A DNA stretch of 64,000 nucleotides from Muribaculaceae bacterium (GCA_017483645.1 JAFUWD010000025.1:23351-87350); one strand, 5' to 3'. Counted from the stretch's first letter, positions 24,971 to 34,794 are shown. A program made the numbers and translations. The notes: generated by a model not told the origin, from the sequence alone.

Positions 24971-26305
24971 TCACTTGCGACCGTATTTGGGGTCGATTTT
25001 TTTGTCGACAAAGTAAGTGACCACCAGCGTGGCAATGCAGCACACCATCACCATCCAGAAGAAGTTCACATAACCGATGGCCTCCTGAATGTAGCCGGCA
25101 ACGAAGCCCGGCAGCATCATGCTCAGCGCCATGAACGCCGTGCAGATGGCATAATGCGATGTTTTGAACTCCCCTTCGCTGAAATACATCATGTAGAGCA
25201 TATAAGCCGTGAAACCGAAGCCATAGCCAAACTGCTCGATGGCCACCGCTATGGAAATCACCCACAAATTGGTGGGTTGAGCAATGGCCAGATACACAAA
25301 CGTGAGGCACGGCAGGGTCATACACGCCGCATTCACCCACAGCGAGGCTTTCAAGCCCACTCGCGAGGCGTAGATACCGCCCAAAATGCCGCCCAGCGTA
25401 AGGGCCAGCACGCCAAAGGTGCCATAGACCAAGCCCACCGTTTCGGTGCTCAGTCCCAGGCCGCCATCGGCCTGTGCATGAACCAAGAAGGGCATACACA
25501 GTTTGATAAGGAAGCCCTCGGGCAAGCGATACAGCAGCATGAAGGCGATGGCCAACAACACAGCGGGTTTCTTGACAAACGTGACAAACGACGACACAAA
25601 TTCCTTGGCACCTGTGCTGAGCGTCACATTCTCGCTCACACGGGGCTTATCCTGGTCGGAATAAGGCAGCACAAAGGTGTGATAGAGGGTCACCAGCAAG
25701 AATATCACGGCGCTCACACCCAGCGTAATCTGCCACGACATGGGAATGTCGCCGGTTTTGGTCTCAATCAGGCCGGCAATGAACACCAGCACACCCTGGC
25801 CAAAGATGGACGCGATACGGTAAAACACGCTGCGAATGCCGATGAAAGCAGCCTGGCTGCTCGTGCTGTGGGCCAGCATGTAATAGCCGTCGGCAGCAAT
25901 GTCGTGCGTGGCACTGGCAAATGCCGCCACAATAAACAGCACCAACGTGAAGGTGAACATTCCGATGGAGGTGTGCCCGGTGGCAATGGTGGCGGCATCG
26001 GGCTTGGGCAGCGTGAGCGTGAGCAAAATCATCATGGCTGTCATGAGCAGCTGCATGGCCACTATCCACCAGCGTTTGGTCTTGACCACATCCACAATGG
26101 GGCTCCACAATCCCTTCAAAAACCAAGGGAAATAGAGTAATGTGGTGAAAAATGACATATCGCCATTGGGGACTCCCATCTTGGTGAACATCATCACCGA
26201 AATATTGTTGACCACAAAGTAAGGCACACCCTCGGCAAAATAGAGGGTGGGCACCCACCACCACGGATTGCGATAGGTGGCTCGAGTCACTTGCTTATCT
26301 TTCAT
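24971..26305 (-). CDS. AmpG-like MFS permease
   Basis: A 444-residue, 12-helix transporter of the AmpG/SLC33-like MFS group: WWWVPTLYFAEGVPYFVVN near the start, LLYFPWFLKGLWSPIVD, and AFASATHDIAADGYYM are characteristic. AmpG proteins import GlcNAc-anhydroMurNAc and its peptides. Between a SpoIID/LytB gene and namZ it probably carries muropeptides or disaccharides into the cytoplasm. Confidence 0.86.
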   Translation of the reverse strand: MKDKQVTRATYRNPWWWVPTLYFAEGVPYFVVNNISVMMFTKMGVPNGDMSFFTTLLYFPWFLKGLWSPIVDVVKTKRWWIVAMQLLMTAMMILLTLTLPKPDAATIATGHTSIGMFTFTLVLFIVAAFASATHDIAADGYYMLAHSTSSQAAFIGIRSVFYRIASIFGQGVLVFIAGLIETKTGDIPMSWQITLGVSAVIFLLVTLYHTFVLPYSDQDKPRVSENVTLSTGAKEFVSSFVTFVKKPAVLLAIAFMLLYRLPEGFLIKLCMPFLVHAQADGGLGLSTETVGLVYGTFGVLALTLGGILGGIYASRVGLKASLWVNAACMTLPCLTFVYLAIAQPTNLWVISIAVAIEQFGYGFGFTAYMLYMMYFSEGEFKTSHYAICTAFMALSMMLPGFVAGYIQEAIGYVNFFWMVMVCCIATLVVTYFVDKKIDPKYGRK

Positions 26306-26326
26306 ATTATATTAGTTTTTAAGTGA

Positions 26327-27664
26327 TTATTCATATTGTTTCTCGATGCCTGCACCCACAAAGTAGTGCAGCAGTATTTTCTTGTAGTCGTAGCCCTTGG
26401 CGCCCATCACTGCGGCTCCAATCTGGCACAGGCCCACGCCATGACCCCAACCGGCTCCACGCAGCACAAACTTGGCCGGATAGCCGTCGGCATCCACTTC
26501 ATGACGCTCCACAACAAAGGCCGAGCTGTAGAGCGCGCTCTCACTGAGCGCATAGCGGATGGCCAACTCCTTGCCGATGACGCGTGTGCGCTTCTCGCCC
26601 ACGATTTTCAGCTTAAACAAGCGGCCGCTGGTGCCGCGGGCCACGGGCTGCAAGTCGCGGATTCGCCCATAGTCCACTCCGGTGCGGCGGCAAATCAGGT
26701 CGGCCAGCTGCTCCTGGGTGTATTCCACACTCCAACGGTAGAAGTCTTTGGTCTCCTGGTCATAATCGTTGAGCACTTGGCTCAATATCTCGGGGTCGCG
26801 TGTGTTGCAGAACGCTTTGGGCGAAGTGAGAATCCATTCCTCGGCATCGGCCTCACGGGTAAGGTCGGGGAAATTCATTTCATCTTCAGCATCGCGCCGT
26901 GCCACCAGATAGTGGTGGTGCTGTGGCTCCCAGCAGTTCTCAAACTCCTCAAACACGCCGCCGCACGACTTGGAGAAGCGTGCATCGCACAATTCACCGC
27001 CGTACATGAGCACCTCGCCCCAAGTGGCACGGATGGCATCGGCCACTTTCTCGGTGGTGGCTCGGGTGATGCCCTGATAGCGCTGGCAGTGGTCGTCGGC
27101 GCACACATCGAAGTTCACATGGTCGTCGCGGTCCCACCATTTAATCAGCTCGTCATCGCTGTCGATGGCAGCCTTCAGCGGGTCGTTATCGGGGAAGGTA
27201 TCGGTGGTGGCATGGTCGGTCTTCTTGGCAATCTGTGCCAGCAGCCACGACCGTGAAATCACAGCGTGTGCCTTGAGCAGCTCGAGCGAGGCATTGGCAC
27301 TCATCTCGCTGGAGATGACGCTGAGCAGATAGTCTTCCACGCTCAGCACATTCACAGCCGTCAGCCGGTGATTCTCTACAATGAGCTTGAGCGCGCCTTT
27401 GAAAGTTTGATTTTCCTTCCTGCGCCAGTGGAAACTCACCCCGATGGTGACATCATATAAAGTGAACGACGCCTTATCGGCATCCACGGGCTCGAAAGAA
27501 ATTTCGGCCACGGTTTCGCCTTGCCACAGCACCTTGTCGTCGGCCACGGCAGCCGTGTAGGCTCCATTCACCAGGCAACCGTTCACCCGGTAATCACCGT
27601 GAAACTCAAAACGAATCTCCGGCTCATTCATGATGCCCACTTTCACTTGAGGAACGTCTTTCAT
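26327..27664 (-). CDS. SpoIID/LytB-domain protein without a signal peptide
   Basis: The 445-residue protein holds a SpoIID/LytB domain: LSVEDYLLSVISSEM (catalytic-type Glu near residue 120), LLKAHAVISRSW, DARFSKSCGGVFE, and the C-terminal GAGWGHGVGLCQIGA. SpoIID is a lytic transglycosylase acting on denuded glycan strands outside the cytoplasm. The N-terminus (MKDVPQVKVGIMNEPEIRF) has no signal peptide or membrane helix. It may act on imported glycans in the cytosol or use another export path. It is 6 bp from DUF4922 and 21 bp from the AmpG-like gene. Confidence 0.87.
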   Translation of the reverse strand: MKDVPQVKVGIMNEPEIRFEFHGDYRVNGCLVNGAYTAAVADDKVLWQGETVAEISFEPVDADKASFTLYDVTIGVSFHWRRKENQTFKGALKLIVENHRLTAVNVLSVEDYLLSVISSEMSANASLELLKAHAVISRSWLLAQIAKKTDHATTDTFPDNDPLKAAIDSDDELIKWWDRDDHVNFDVCADDHCQRYQGITRATTEKVADAIRATWGEVLMYGGELCDARFSKSCGGVFEEFENCWEPQHHHYLVARRDAEDEMNFPDLTREADAEEWILTSPKAFCNTRDPEILSQVLNDYDQETKDFYRWSVEYTQEQLADLICRRTGVDYGRIRDLQPVARGTSGRLFKLKIVGEKRTRVIGKELAIRYALSESALYSSAFVVERHEVDADGYPAKFVLRGAGWGHGVGLCQIGAAVMGAKGYDYKKILLHYFVGAGIEKQYE

Positions 27665-27670
27665 GTCTTA

Positions 27671-28654
27671 TTATTTTTTTTGAAATGATTCTTGTTGAAA
27701 ACATTCGATAATTCGCACTGCCATGTGATTGTCGATGCAAATCTCATCGTAAAGATGCCGCAACACATCGGCAGTGATTGTGTCGAAATCTTTGCGCTCG
27801 GCCAGAGCCCACAGCCCTCCCATCTCAGTGCTGCCGGGACTCACAAGCAGCTTTCCGGGGCCGGTGCCATAACAATCGGGGCGATGCTTGCGGCGGGGAA
27901 ACACCACTAAATAAAGGTCGTCGCCCTCGGCCCAGCACAGGAGATTCTGCATTGGCTCGGCGGCAACACCCGTGGCTTGCATCATGGCCACCTGCAACCG
28001 CGCGAAGTAAAGTGCGGCCTGCACCGGCTGCGTCGACTTAATCATGAACAAAAATCGACCCTCACGCTTTGAAAAGCCTATGAAGCCGTCGTCGGTGCCC
28101 TCAAGTTGATTCTCGTCGGGCCAGACGGCAGGATTCATCACTTCCCGACACAAGGGCATTACACCCTTTAGCGCCGCTTGAAAATGAAAATGGTGAGGGG
28201 CCGATGCTCCGCACAACGGGCCGTTGTAAAACAGCACATAGTCGGGCAGGTCACGCGCCAGCGACAACATGTCCACCACACGATGCGGATTGGCCATGCT
28301 CTGCGGCGAATGCTCGGTGAGGGAGATGGTGAGGTGGCGAGAAAAGATGGGATAGGGATTGACCTGAATTTTAAATTCTCCCCCGCCCCACTCCAGGGCT
28401 TCCTGCTCCACAGGCTGATGGTCGCGGCACAAAAAACACGGACGGGCAGCCAGCGACGCCGCATCGAGTGAAGCCGACGCCGACGCACGGCGCTGCGGAT
28501 TGTACTGCAGCACCACAAGGCTCTCACCGAGCCACAAGTCGCGCACCATGGCGTTGTCCACGGCATCATAATTACTGCGCACAAGAGGCCACTCGCGGCG
28601 CTGGCGCTGTTCCAGTTCCTCGACCAGGCGTGCTATGGAAAGATTATCGGGCAT
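27671..28654 (-). CDS. DUF4922 protein, HIT-superfamily nucleotidyl-transferase/phosphorylase-like
   Basis: The 327-residue protein carries a histidine-triad-like motif APHHFHFQA near residue 158, close to the active site of GalT and GDP-hexose phosphorylases, with CFLC upstream (about residue 72) that may bind zinc. It is a cytosolic protein with no signal. The fold suggests transfer or release of nucleoside monophosphate from a nucleotide-sugar or dinucleotide. Lying between two GT2 genes and a SpoIID gene, it may prepare or recycle the sugar donor used by them. Confidence 0.75.
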   Translation of the reverse strand: MPDNLSIARLVEELEQRQRREWPLVRSNYDAVDNAMVRDLWLGESLVVLQYNPQRRASASASLDAASLAARPCFLCRDHQPVEQEALEWGGGEFKIQVNPYPIFSRHLTISLTEHSPQSMANPHRVVDMLSLARDLPDYVLFYNGPLCGASAPHHFHFQAALKGVMPLCREVMNPAVWPDENQLEGTDDGFIGFSKREGRFLFMIKSTQPVQAALYFARLQVAMMQATGVAAEPMQNLLCWAEGDDLYLVVFPRRKHRPDCYGTGPGKLLVSPGSTEMGGLWALAERKDFDTITADVLRHLYDEICIDNHMAVRIIECFQQESFQKK

Positions 28655-28678
28655 GAAGTGAGGCGGGGAAAAATGTGA

Positions 28679-30166
28679 TTATTTCTTGTTCAGAGCGATG
28701 CGTGCCTGCAACTCCCAGGTGCGGATACGGTCCTTGTACAGATTGTTGCGGTTCATCTTCTCCACATCGAGGCTGGCATCACTGTTGTCGTCCCAGCGTC
28801 GGCACAGGTAAACCGGCTCATAGACGCGTCCAATCTGATAGATGCGCGAAATGTTCAAGCCCAATGCGTAGTCCTCGCCGTAACTGGTGTTGGGAATCTT
28901 GACATCGCGCAACACCGGGGTGTAGAATGCGCGGGGTGCGCCCAGGCCGTTGATACGCAATGCGTTGTTACGTCCGTTCTCGGGAGTCCATTCTTTGTGG
29001 TCAATCACGCCCGGCGGGATGGGGTTGCAGTCGATGTCGGTCATCAGATAGGTGCCCACCACCATGGCCACATTCTGCTCATAGAATGCGTTGACCATCG
29101 TCTGGAGGGTGTTCTCGTCTTTGTACATATCATCGCTGTCGAGCTGCACGATGAACTTGCCGGCCTGCTCGTGATGAGCGGCAAGGTTCCAGTAACCACC
29201 GATGCCCATGTCGTAATAGTCGGCGATGATGTGAATCAGGCGCGGGTCGTCTTTGAACTCGTCGATAGCCTCGCGGGTGCCGTCGGTCGAGAAGTTGTCC
29301 ACCACCATGAGGTTGAACTTGAAGTTGGTCTTCTGCTTGAGCACGCTGCCGATGGCGTCACGGATGGTGCGGATGCGGTTGCGCACGGGAATCATTACCG
29401 TTGCTTCCACATCAAATTCTCCCTGATTGAACTCAATGTGCTTGAAATTGGGCACCATTTTGCCATCAACCTCCTTTTCAGGAGCCAGATAGCCGCCCAC
29501 CTCTTTCAGATGCTCGGTGCAGGCTTGCTCCATCTCAATCTGACGGCCGCGGTTGCGCGGGTCCACATAGTCGAAGATTTTCTCACCGCTTTTGCGGGTG
29601 TCAAGTTCCACATCACTGTAAAGGAACTCATTGATGTGCACGATTTGCGCAAACTGCGACAATTTAAGGCGCAGGTCGTACAATCCGGCAAACTCATAGT
29701 CGGCCTTCATGGCCTGGGCGGCCTTCTTGAAGCAGCAGCCACAGAAGAACAGCACGCTTCCAAAGTCGAAGTCGTCACGCAGCGAGCCTTGCTGATAGTC
29801 AATCACCGGCGCCTTGTCGGCACCTTTCTCGGTCACATTATAGTGGTCGGCATAGAGCATTCCGGCCTGAGTGTCGTCGGCAAGTTTGACAAAACGCTCA
29901 ATGGCAAACGGCCCGAACTTGAGTGTATCGTACTTGGTGTAGAGCATCACATAGTCGGCACTGGCATGACCGGCTATGGCCTGAATGGTGGCACTGGCAG
30001 TGAGGTTTTTCACATGAAGGGTGTAGCAACCCTCCACCTGGGCCTCCACGCCGGGAGCGGCCAGCAGGAAGATGTTTTTCACCAGTTCGTTCTCTTTGAG
30101 ATGGGCGATGGTTTGCGCGGCCTGCTCGGCAGTGGCAAACGGAATAAAGCAATCAATTCTTTGCAT
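28679..30166 (-). CDS. GT2 family glycosyltransferase, copy A
   Basis: The 495-residue protein has a poorly conserved N-terminal region (1-245) and a GT-A/GT2 domain from about 260: VMIPVRNRIRTIRDAIGSVL, MVVDNFSTDGT, the DxD metal site LDSDDM near 342, and GYGED-like TSYGEDYAL near 435. It has no membrane helix. It is clearly paralogous to the next upstream gene. Acceptor and donor are unknown; the operon suggests a cell-wall-derived sugar. Confidence 0.84.
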   Translation of the reverse strand: MQRIDCFIPFATAEQAAQTIAHLKENELVKNIFLLAAPGVEAQVEGCYTLHVKNLTASATIQAIAGHASADYVMLYTKYDTLKFGPFAIERFVKLADDTQAGMLYADHYNVTEKGADKAPVIDYQQGSLRDDFDFGSVLFFCGCCFKKAAQAMKADYEFAGLYDLRLKLSQFAQIVHINEFLYSDVELDTRKSGEKIFDYVDPRNRGRQIEMEQACTEHLKEVGGYLAPEKEVDGKMVPNFKHIEFNQGEFDVEATVMIPVRNRIRTIRDAIGSVLKQKTNFKFNLMVVDNFSTDGTREAIDEFKDDPRLIHIIADYYDMGIGGYWNLAAHHEQAGKFIVQLDSDDMYKDENTLQTMVNAFYEQNVAMVVGTYLMTDIDCNPIPPGVIDHKEWTPENGRNNALRINGLGAPRAFYTPVLRDVKIPNTSYGEDYALGLNISRIYQIGRVYEPVYLCRRWDDNSDASLDVEKMNRNNLYKDRIRTWELQARIALNKK

Positions 30167-30201
30167 AATTGGATGTTTTATGGATTTGTTTTAATGGTTA
30201 T

Positions 30202-31659
30202 TCAATTTGTATATTGGGTGCTGTTCATCTGCATTCGAGCCATCACCTCCCAGGTGCGCAGCCGGGCTTTATACAGATTATTGGCATTTTCGCGGTCGAT
30301 GTCGAGGTCGGCATCGGTGTTGTCATTCCACCGGCGGGCCAGAGTCATCACGTCCCAAACCCTCCCTATACGATAGTGGCGCGACATCATCAGCGCCATA
30401 CCATAGTCTTCACCGTAGCTGGTGCCGGGCAAGCAAGTGGCACGATAGAGCGGAGTGTAGAACGCGCGTGGGCCGCCGATACCGTTCACATGAAGCAAGT
30501 TGTTGCGCCCGTTGGCATCGGTCCATTCGCGGTGGGCTATCACTCCGGGCGCTACTTCGTGCAGGTGCTCGTCCACCGTCTTATAGCTACCCACCACCAT
30601 GGCGGCACGGGTCTCGTAGAATTTCTCGACCATGGTGCGCAGCACAAAGGGCGTGGCAAAAAGGTCGTCGCTGTCGAGACCGATGGCAAAACGTCCGCAA
30701 CGGGCATCATAGATGGCCTTGTTCCAGCATCCGCCTATGCCCAAGTCGTCGCGGTCGGGAATGATGTGAATCAAGCGCGGGTCGGCGGCATAACGGTCGA
30801 TGACCTCGGTGGTGCCGTCGGTGGAGTGGTTGTCGACCACTATCAAGTTGAACGAAAAGGGGGCTTGCTGACTCAGCACGCTCTCGATGGCGTCGGCAAT
30901 GACACGCGCACGGTTCAGCACAGGAATCACCACCGAACACTCCACAGCAAATTCATGCTGCGTCACATCCACATCGCAGTACTGCTCAGCAGGCAGATAG
31001 GCACCGATGCGCTTCAGGTGCCAAGTGCACAGCGCCTCCATTTCGCGCTGGGCCGGAGCCGAAGATGCGGCCTGATAGTCATAGATGCGGTCGCCACTGG
31101 GCCGCTGACGTGGCTGAACCGCTGTGTATAAGAATTCGGGCACATGCACCAACTCACCCATGCGCGACAAGGCCAGACGCAGGCCATAAAATGCGCCATA
31201 TTCAACATTGCACAACTCCAAGTCGCGACCATCGGCCATGTCATCGACCAGTTCATTCAACGCCTCACGCAATGCATCGGTGCGGAACATCACCAGCGCG
31301 CCAAAGTCGAAATCGTCGCGTAGCGAGCCGGCTTGACAGTCGATGAGCGGGAAACGCCGCAACGCCCCATCTTGCTCCTGACGCACATAGTGGTCGCTAT
31401 ACAGCATCACTGCGCCGGTGTCGCGCGCTATGGTTACCATGCGTTGCAACGCCTTGTAACCCATCTCAATGGGCACAGCACGCAGCGCCACCAGTGTGAA
31501 TTCACCATCTTGACACAATGGCTGCCATGAAGGCAACACAGCGGGGTCAAAGTTTTGGGCCTGACGTATCTCGCACGGCAAGTCGGTGACATCGGTCTTC
31601 AGTGGCACCTCGGGGCGCATCCAGCACACCACATGGGTGTTTTCGTCGGCGTAAGTCAT
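30202..31659 (-). CDS. GT2 family glycosyltransferase, copy B
   Basis: A 485-residue paralogue of the preceding protein with the same layout: GT2 core VVIPVLNRARVIADAIESVL, IVVDNHSTDGT, DxD motif LDSDDL near 326, TSYGEDYGM, and a shared C-terminal NNLYKARLRTWEVMARMQ. The N-terminal third (about 1-230) aligns with copy A (GSLRDDFDFG in both) and probably helps bind the acceptor. Cytosolic. It follows the amidase gene by 11 bp. Confidence 0.84.
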   Translation of the reverse strand: MTYADENTHVVCWMRPEVPLKTDVTDLPCEIRQAQNFDPAVLPSWQPLCQDGEFTLVALRAVPIEMGYKALQRMVTIARDTGAVMLYSDHYVRQEQDGALRRFPLIDCQAGSLRDDFDFGALVMFRTDALREALNELVDDMADGRDLELCNVEYGAFYGLRLALSRMGELVHVPEFLYTAVQPRQRPSGDRIYDYQAASSAPAQREMEALCTWHLKRIGAYLPAEQYCDVDVTQHEFAVECSVVIPVLNRARVIADAIESVLSQQAPFSFNLIVVDNHSTDGTTEVIDRYAADPRLIHIIPDRDDLGIGGCWNKAIYDARCGRFAIGLDSDDLFATPFVLRTMVEKFYETRAAMVVGSYKTVDEHLHEVAPGVIAHREWTDANGRNNLLHVNGIGGPRAFYTPLYRATCLPGTSYGEDYGMALMMSRHYRIGRVWDVMTLARRWNDNTDADLDIDRENANNLYKARLRTWEVMARMQMNSTQYTN

Positions 31660-31670
31660 GTAATCGGAAT

Positions 31671-34600
31671 TTATTTTTTATCCAAATAGTTCATGATGTC
31701 GGCCATCAAAGCATGACGCTGCTCACGGCTCTTGATGGTTTCAAACGGGAATCCCATCACCACGGTGCGATAACCACCACGGTCGCTGGCGATGCCGGCT
31801 GGGATGTTGTTCTCACTATAGCGCATGATGGTGACGCCTTGACTGTCGGAAGCACGGATGGCGTCGGGCGACTCAACGGCATAGAATTTTCCGTTTAGTT
31901 CATTGTAGAAGTCAAAGGTCTTTCCATCAGGGATTCTCGCACCCTGGCTGGGCACGGTGTAGACCTGCCCCTTGAGGGTGGCGCGACCGTCAACATATTC
32001 ATAGCCCAGCACCTGGCGGGCGAAGTCGATGTCGGCCTGTGCCGGCTCGGTCTTGTCCCAAATGTCGGTGGCCACATAGGCGCCGGTCACCAGCACATTG
32101 CCGCCAGCTTGGGTGTAAGCGGCAAGTGCACGCTGAAGTGCCTGGGGAAAGGCGGTGTAGCGGTCGGGCATCACACCGCGGCCGTTCTTGGTGGTTTTTT
32201 GCTTACCCAGGATAAGGTCAACGGCGGTGTAGGCGCGCAGACTGGTTTCTCCATCCTCAACAGCCTTGACACTGCTCGACACAAATGAGTAGCCGGCTTT
32301 CAGCAGCGAAGCACCGTGCAATGCGGGATAGTCGAACGTGTTTCCGGCAATCACCTCGGTCTCATGATTGCTGCGGCAGGCTCCGAAACCCGGTGCATCG
32401 TCGTCGCGCCAGGGCAGGTCACGCCTGAACTCATGCTGAGAGCCCAGATAATTGATTTGTTCCATATAGGGAACGCCATGGTCTTTGCTATCGTAGAAAC
32501 CGGCCATTTTCTCGCCGTCCACCCAATCGGGAGCGCTCACACGCGTGAAGCCGTTCACCACCATCACAGTGCCTTTGCTGTCGGGCGCCACGCCCACCGA
32601 CAGCGTCTCGCTGGGGAAGCTGCGGCCGCCGTCGTTCATGGCGATGATGCGGTAGCTATGCACCTCATGGTCGGTGATGGTGGCCACATATTGCGGGTCG
32701 GGGGTGACAGCCACCTCTTTGAAACCGCCGTCGGCCACACGCTCGCACACAATGTAGCGCTTGGCATCGGCATTGTCGCTCAACTCGTCGGCCGTGGGTT
32801 TCCATGTGAGCAGGAAACTGCCGGCGCTCGTAGCGGGTGTGATGGCAAACGAATTGACGGGCAAGGGCTGCACCACATAGTCACGATGGTCGCGCTTGGC
32901 GATGAACTTGAGCATACCCTTGTAGATGGCACGGCTCACGTCAAAGCGGAAGTTGGGGTCCAAGCCATATTTCATGTCGGCAAAATTCTGGTGCGAGAGC
33001 AACTCCATCAGCAGGGCGGGCACCTCGGGCACACGCGCCTCATAATAGCGCTTGTCCCACATGCCGCGACGGGTCCAGTTGGGCTCATATTTTTTGCGGA
33101 TGTCGCCCACCACCTGCGTCGACACAATGTCGGCAAACTGACGCGACAGTTCGCGCGAGGTGCCGTTTTTATAGTTGCCAAACTGCTTCTTGCCGTCGTT
33201 GGTGCAGTAGATGAGCAGTGTGCCCACGATTTCATCATCGGGGGTGGTTCCGGCATCGGTGTGCAGGCAGAAAGAGAGGTCAACCGGCACATTCAGTCCT
33301 TTTTGCTTGGGCAGCACTTCGCTGCCGCCGGCCAGGTAATTCACCCATTCGCCACGGCTGCGGTAGTCGTCAACATAATCGTTGATGCCCGTGGAAGTGG
33401 AATAAACCTCGTGGGGAAATCCTGCCCACTGCAGGTAATAGCGAGCCCCGATGTGGAACCACGGGTGCTTGCCGCTTCCCACCCACTTGTAGTCCACGCC
33501 GTCCTTGCCAAGATATTTCTCATCGCCGTTTTCGGCTGCAATGGCACGATTCTCGTCGGTGGGCAGCGCCACACGGCGCACAATATTGCCCAGGCCGCCG
33601 CCCACCCTGATGGCATCGGCGGTGACCACGCCATTCTTGGTCTCGCTCTGGTTGCTCAGCGTCACCACGGCGCGGTTCAAGCCTTTCTGAAGTTCAAAAT
33701 TGCCCAAATACACCCACACGCCGCCAGCCATGGTCTGGTCCACCTTGAACGTCTTGGTGCCGCCCAGCGAATTGACGGTGTAGAGCGCATCTTTCACGCT
33801 CTTGTCGACCGTCTTGTAGGAGATATACAGAGCAAAGTTGCCGGCCTCGGGCATATCCACATCCCATGAAGCCGTGGACAGTTTTTTCTTGTCGCGCTCA
33901 GTCTTCACCATGCGGTAAGTACCCTCGTCAAATGGGTTCTCAAAGTCCTTGTAGGTGGGTCGCGCATAGGCGAAGCCGGCGTCTTTGCCGGTCTCCCACT
34001 TGTGCTTGCCGTTTTTCTCGGAATAAGTTTTCTGAGCCTCACCGCCATCGTTGTCGACCACCACGCCAAAGTTGTGGGTGTCGCGCTCGCGGGCGTCCCA
34101 CACATAGGCGCCGGCATTCTCAAGCATGGGCATCAAGAAGGGAATCACATAGCTGTGGGTGTACATGTCTTCCACCGTCTGGAACATACGGGCACGCTGC
34201 CATTCCCACCGGTTGAGCAACGGCTCGAAGTACCAGCCATGGCTGGGCCACACGGCGATGATGTTGCCGTCGAGCGCGCTCTTGTAGTGACGGGTGGGGT
34301 CAAGTTCGGTGATGAAGGGAGCATGACTGCGCTTGTAGCTATTCTCGAAATTGGCAAAATAGTTGTTTATGTCGGCACCGGCAATCATGAGCTTCACATC
34401 ATAGTTGAGATACGGGGTGCCCAGCGACTGGCCGATGTCTTTCTTCAACTGCTCAATCGATGCCACCGTAAAGGGAACATCGCCGAAATTCTCACTCAAA
34501 TCCACATTGATGGTGCCGTTGTCCACAACAGCACTGCGCACTTTCAGCGAGCCGATGCCCATGTGGGCAGGCAGGCGCGAGGCTACCACTTCCTGGATGC

Positions 34601-34700
34601 GGGCGGTTTGCTCCTCGGTGAGCGACTGCGCGGGGGCATTCATTGCAAAAAGCGACACAAGTCCGAAAATCGCAAAAATTTTGCTCAATTTTGTATTCAT
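31671..34700 (-). CDS. Large secreted N-acetylmuramoyl-L-alanine amidase-like protein with golvesin and Fn3 domains
   Basis: The 1009-residue protein has a signal peptide (MNTKLSKIFAIFGLVSLFAMNAPAQ). A golvesin C-terminal-like domain lies around 280-385 (FALYISYKTVDKSVKDALY), an amidase_3-like catalytic part around 390-570 (LSFCLHTDAG near 477; VPALLMELLSHQNF near 555), a fibronectin-III-like domain around 610-705, and a class-I amidotransferase-like C-terminal part (NVLVTGAYVATDIW). Similar proteins are often misnamed xanthan lyase. It would cut peptides from peptidoglycan at the cell surface. First gene of the salvage operon. Confidence 0.8.
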   Translation of the reverse strand: MNTKLSKIFAIFGLVSLFAMNAPAQSLTEEQTARIQEVVASRLPAHMGIGSLKVRSAVVDNGTINVDLSENFGDVPFTVASIEQLKKDIGQSLGTPYLNYDVKLMIAGADINNYFANFENSYKRSHAPFITELDPTRHYKSALDGNIIAVWPSHGWYFEPLLNRWEWQRARMFQTVEDMYTHSYVIPFLMPMLENAGAYVWDARERDTHNFGVVVDNDGGEAQKTYSEKNGKHKWETGKDAGFAYARPTYKDFENPFDEGTYRMVKTERDKKKLSTASWDVDMPEAGNFALYISYKTVDKSVKDALYTVNSLGGTKTFKVDQTMAGGVWVYLGNFELQKGLNRAVVTLSNQSETKNGVVTADAIRVGGGLGNIVRRVALPTDENRAIAAENGDEKYLGKDGVDYKWVGSGKHPWFHIGARYYLQWAGFPHEVYSTSTGINDYVDDYRSRGEWVNYLAGGSEVLPKQKGLNVPVDLSFCLHTDAGTTPDDEIVGTLLIYCTNDGKKQFGNYKNGTSRELSRQFADIVSTQVVGDIRKKYEPNWTRRGMWDKRYYEARVPEVPALLMELLSHQNFADMKYGLDPNFRFDVSRAIYKGMLKFIAKRDHRDYVVQPLPVNSFAITPATSAGSFLLTWKPTADELSDNADAKRYIVCERVADGGFKEVAVTPDPQYVATITDHEVHSYRIIAMNDGGRSFPSETLSVGVAPDSKGTVMVVNGFTRVSAPDWVDGEKMAGFYDSKDHGVPYMEQINYLGSQHEFRRDLPWRDDDAPGFGACRSNHETEVIAGNTFDYPALHGASLLKAGYSFVSSSVKAVEDGETSLRAYTAVDLILGKQKTTKNGRGVMPDRYTAFPQALQRALAAYTQAGGNVLVTGAYVATDIWDKTEPAQADIDFARQVLGYEYVDGRATLKGQVYTVPSQGARIPDGKTFDFYNELNGKFYAVESPDAIRASDSQGVTIMRYSENNIPAGIASDRGGYRTVVMGFPFETIKSREQRHALMADIMNYLDKK

Positions 34701-34771
34701 ATTTTGTAGCATTATATTGGTTTTCACGTTGCTAAAAGCCACACCCGCCAAGGGCACAGCATATAACACTA

Positions 34772-34779
34772 CAAAAATA
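34772..34779 (-). promoter_or_regulatory. Promoter -7 box of the peptidoglycan-salvage operon
   Basis: Minus-strand TATTTTTG lies 72 bp before the amidase ATG and just downstream of the terminator of the preceding gene. No clear -33 TTTG at the usual distance. It would start a transcript covering the twelve genes from 34700 to 17244, whose gaps are 2-60 bp. Confidence 0.5.
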
Positions 34780-34794
34780 ACACAAATTATCCTA

